In this document: positions 61,806 to 64,000 of the stretch, piece after piece
Position numbering within the stretch: position 1 is the stretch's first letter
Layout of the letters: each line of letters starts with the position of its first letter
Assembly: GCA_942492825.1 (NCBI GenBank)
Contig: OW818635.1
Location: 1,674,001 to 1,738,000, forward strand
DNA from: GWE2-51-13 sp942492825
Lineage (GTDB): Bacteria > Bacillota_I > Bacilli_A > Erysipelotrichales > Erysipelotrichaceae
Length of the DNA stretch: 64,000 bases
Direction: 5' to 3'
Position numbers and translations under genes: made by a program
The notes under the pieces: generated by a model
The model's input: only the letters and a program-made list of their open reading frames with translations
The model's database searches: none
What the model was told of the DNA's origin: nothing

Positions 61806-62797
61806 GCGTCTATATCATCGCGGAAGCCGGTGTCAATCATAACGGATCGCTAGAGATAGCGAAACAACTGGTCGATCAAGCCGTTTTGGCGGGAGTCGAC
61901 TGCGTTAAGTTTCAGACTTTCAACGCCTCGCGGATCGTTTCGAAAAGCGCCGTGATGGCGGATTACCAGAAACAGAATACCGGGAAAGACGAAAGTCAGT
62001 TTGCGATGTTGAAGAAGTTGGAACTCAGCGAACAAGACTTCATCGAACTTCGTGATTACTGTGTAAACAAGAACATCGCTTTCTTATCGACTGCTTTTGA
62101 TTTGGAAAGCGTCGCTTTTTTAGCATCCCTTCCTTTAAGCAACTGGAAAGTTCCTTCGGGGGAACTCACCAATTTGCCCTACCTGATCAAAATCGCGCAA
62201 ACCGGATGTCCCGTAATCGTTTCGACCGGAATGGCCGAGATGCATGAGATCGAAGAAGCCATAAAAGCGCTACGCAATAATGGCGCCGGAGAGATCACTT
62301 TATTACATTGTACGACGGAATATCCGGCGCCCTTTGACGAAGTGAATCTGAACGCGATGTTGACCTTGGCGGAAACCTTTAAGGTCAAGGTCGGTTACTC
62401 CGACCATACCCAAGGCATCGAAGTCCCGATCGCAGCCGTCGCGTTGGGCGCGTGTGTCATCGAGAAACACTTTACCTTGGATAAGACCATGGAAGGACCG
62501 GATCACAAGGCAAGCTTGGAACCCAATGAACTCAAAGCGATGGTCGATGCGATCCGTCATATCGAAGTCGCAATGGGGAATGGCATCAAACTGCCGACCC
62601 CATCCGAAATTAAAAACAAGGCGGTCGCTCGCAAAAGCATTATCGCCAAAACAACGATCAAAAAAGGCGAACTTTTTACCGAAGATAACTTAACCGTCAA
62701 ACGTCCCGGAACAGGAATCTCCCCGATGCGCTGGTTTGAAGTCTTAGGTCAAAAAGCGAGTCGGGATTTTTCGGAAGACGAGAGTATCGAGCTATGA
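61802..62797 (+). CDS. legI: nonulosonic acid synthase, NeuB/LegI-like
   Basis: 331 residues. YIIAEAGVNHNGSLEIAKQL, VKFQTFNASRIVS, FLSTAFDLESVAFL, WKVPSGELTNLPYL, HCTTEYPAPFDEVNLNAM, GYSDHTQGIEVPIAAVALGA, EKHFTLDKTMEGPDHKAS, and a C-terminal SAF (antifreeze-like) domain (ARKSIIAKTTIKKGELFTEDNL). Condenses a 6-carbon amino sugar with phosphoenolpyruvate to make a 9-carbon acid. Legionaminic acid is favoured by the neighbouring legB/legC/ptmE set, though NeuB and LegI cannot be separated by motif alone. Confidence 0.93.
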   Translation: MSVYIIAEAGVNHNGSLEIAKQLVDQAVLAGVDCVKFQTFNASRIVSKSAVMADYQKQNTGKDESQFAMLKKLELSEQDFIELRDYCVNKNIAFLSTAFDLESVAFLASLPLSNWKVPSGELTNLPYLIKIAQTGCPVIVSTGMAEMHEIEEAIKALRNNGAGEITLLHCTTEYPAPFDEVNLNAMLTLAETFKVKVGYSDHTQGIEVPIAAVALGACVIEKHFTLDKTMEGPDHKASLEPNELKAMVDAIRHIEVAMGNGIKLPTPSEIKNKAVARKSIIAKTTIKKGELFTEDNLTVKRPGTGISPMRWFEVLGQKASRDFSEDESIEL

Positions 62798-63963
62798 AAA
62801 AGATCTGTATCGTCACCGCGACCCGTGCGGAATACGGATTATTGAAACCCTTGATCGTTAAGTTAAACAACGAAACGTCCGTTTCGCTAACGTTGGCGGT
62901 AACCGGGACGCATCTGAGCGAAGCGTTCGGGTCGACGTATAAGGAAATCGAGAACGATGGGTTTGACATCGACGCACGCATCCCGATCTTGAGCGAAGAT
63001 GATTCACCGCGCGGGATCAGCGCGTCAATGGCCTTGGCTCTCAACGGATTTGCGGAGTACTTCGCCATCCGTAAACCCGATTGGGTGCTATTGTTAGGGG
63101 ATCGTTACGAGACCGTCGCGATCGCATTGGCGGCCACCAACCAACGTATTCCGATCATCCACCTCTATGGCGGAGAGACCACGGAAGGGGCGCTGGACGA
63201 GAGTTTCCGCCATGCCTTGACCAAGTTGAGTTACCTGCATTTCACCAGCACGGAAGAATACAGGCGGCGTGTGATTCAATTGGGCGAAGATCCAAGTCGC
63301 GTATTTTGTGTCGGAGCCTTAGGGATCGAAAATATCCTAAACGAGAAATTGCTTGAAAAAGAAGAAACGTACGAGTTACTCCAAATCCCAAAAGATATCC
63401 CGTATGGCATGGTGACATTTCATCCGGCGACCTTGGATTTTACAAGTGCCTTGACGCAGATCGATCAGTTACTAACCGTACTTGAGAATCATCTCGAACT
63501 TCACTTCATCATCACCAAAGCCAACGCGGATGCGGAAGGACGGGCGATCAATCAACGCTTGGATGCTTTTGCCTTGACTCATCCCAACGTCAAAGTCTTT
63601 GCGTCTTTGGGTGTGACCCGTTACTTAAGCGGACAGAAACATGCGTCGTTTGTGTTGGGGAATTCCTCCAGCGGACTGATCGAAGCGCCGAGTTTCAAGA
63701 TTCCTGTCATCAATGTCGGGGATCGGCAAAAAGGCCGTTTACGGGCGAGTTGCGTGATCGATTGCGAAGTCACAACAACGTCCATCGAACAAGCGCTGGC
63801 GCTTGCGCGAAGCGAGGATTTCAAAAAGATTGCTTCAATCACCATCAATCCCTATGGAATTGGCGATTCATCATCCAAAATCATCGATGTGATAAAACAG
63901 ATCGTTTCCAAAGAAAAAATCGATTTAAAGAAGAAATTTTACGATGTGGAGGTGAAGCTATGA
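62794..63963 (+). CDS. legG: hydrolysing sugar 2-epimerase, NeuC/LegG-like
   Basis: 389 residues. ICIVTATRAEYGLLKPLI, VTGTHLSEAFGSTYKEIE, LLGDRYETVAIALAATNQ, HLYGGETTEGALDESFRHALTKLSYLHF and NSSSGLIEAPSFKIPVINVGDRQKGR, the hydrolysing NeuC/LegG type that removes the nucleotide while inverting C2. It supplies the free 6-deoxy-mannosamine-type sugar to the NeuB/LegI enzyme encoded just before. Overlaps both neighbours by 4 bases. Confidence 0.94.
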   Translation: MKKICIVTATRAEYGLLKPLIVKLNNETSVSLTLAVTGTHLSEAFGSTYKEIENDGFDIDARIPILSEDDSPRGISASMALALNGFAEYFAIRKPDWVLLLGDRYETVAIALAATNQRIPIIHLYGGETTEGALDESFRHALTKLSYLHFTSTEEYRRRVIQLGEDPSRVFCVGALGIENILNEKLLEKEETYELLQIPKDIPYGMVTFHPATLDFTSALTQIDQLLTVLENHLELHFIITKANADAEGRAINQRLDAFALTHPNVKVFASLGVTRYLSGQKHASFVLGNSSSGLIEAPSFKIPVINVGDRQKGRLRASCVIDCEVTTTSIEQALALARSEDFKKIASITINPYGIGDSSSKIIDVIKQIVSKEKIDLKKKFYDVEVKL

Positions 63964-64000
63964 AAGTCGTCGTGATCGGATTGGGTTCGATGGGAAAACG
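63960..64000 (+). CDS. start of an oxidoreductase gene, cut by the window edge
   Basis: ATG at 63960 overlaps the previous stop (ATGA). The 13 visible residues VVVIGLGSMGKR form an NAD-binding strand and GxGxMG loop, as in Gfo/Idh/MocA dehydrogenases that often accompany nonulosonic acid loci. Nothing more can be said. Confidence 0.6.
   Translation, partial: MKVVVIGLGSMGK

Overview
The window reads as chromosomal DNA from a walled, Gram-positive-type bacterium of the Bacillota. The support is gene order and content: ftsE-ftsX-murein hydrolase, S41 protease-uvrB-uvrA-hprK-lgt-trxB, and rapZ-yvcK-whiA are Bacillota arrangements, and there are lipobox lipoproteins, an LCP wall ligase and an RsgI-type anti-sigma factor. 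Genes are tightly packed with many 4-base ATGA overlaps, start sites mostly have AGGAGG-like ribosome sites, and many transcripts end in compact rho-independent hairpins. Genus cannot be decided from the sequence. No tRNA, rRNA, CRISPR array or insertion sequence was seen.

Layout. 1-4.3 kb: the end of an FMN-binding protein, a flavodoxin-like protein, RmuC, a VOC-domain protein and a small transaldolase. 4.3-11.1 kb: a mainly minus-strand, visibly AT-richer stretch with a frameshifted beta-CASP metallohydrolase beside a PD-(D/E)XK-like protein, and a methyltransferase overlapping a large nuclease-helicase-HTH protein. This looks like accessory or defence cargo, interspersed with DUF898 and acetyltransferase genes and an unlisted 35-residue gene. 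11.2-17 kb: envelope genes (secreted Gly-rich protein, lipoproteins, C39-like peptidase) and an OmpR-type two-component system. 17-20.1 kb: polyphosphate kinase and exopolyphosphatase in one overlapping operon. 20.2-23.8 kb: VanZ- and YitT-family membrane proteins, then an ECF-type sigma factor, an RsgI-like anti-sigma and a lipoprotein, the last two with long acidic tails. 24-27.1 kb: FtsE-FtsX and their likely murein hydrolase. 27.3-28.8 and 39.8-41.1 kb: two DUF4143 ATPases. 29-38.6 kb: S41 protease, UvrB, UvrA, HPr kinase, a fused Lgt-HAD phosphatase and thioredoxin reductase. 41.2-44.6 kb: DJ-1, RapZ, YvcK, WhiA.

44.6 kb to the right edge is one large surface-glycan locus, all on the plus strand. 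It begins with an LCP ligase, a CapD-type dehydratase and the initiating phosphoglycosyl transferase. A FnlA/FnlB/FnlC-like set for UDP-N-acetyl-L-fucosamine follows with a WbuB-like transferase. Next come a GT4 enzyme, an EpsG-type polymerase with an unusual C-terminal extension, and a sialyltransferase-like protein. The locus then carries a GDP-route legionaminic acid set (LegB, LegC, PtmE-like guanylyltransferase with CBS domains, NeuD/LegH-like acetyltransferase, NeuB/LegI, NeuC/LegG) and is cut off in an oxidoreductase gene. The predicted product is a wall-linked or secreted polysaccharide containing L-FucNAc and a nonulosonic acid. CMP-activating and flippase genes are not in the window and would be expected to the right.
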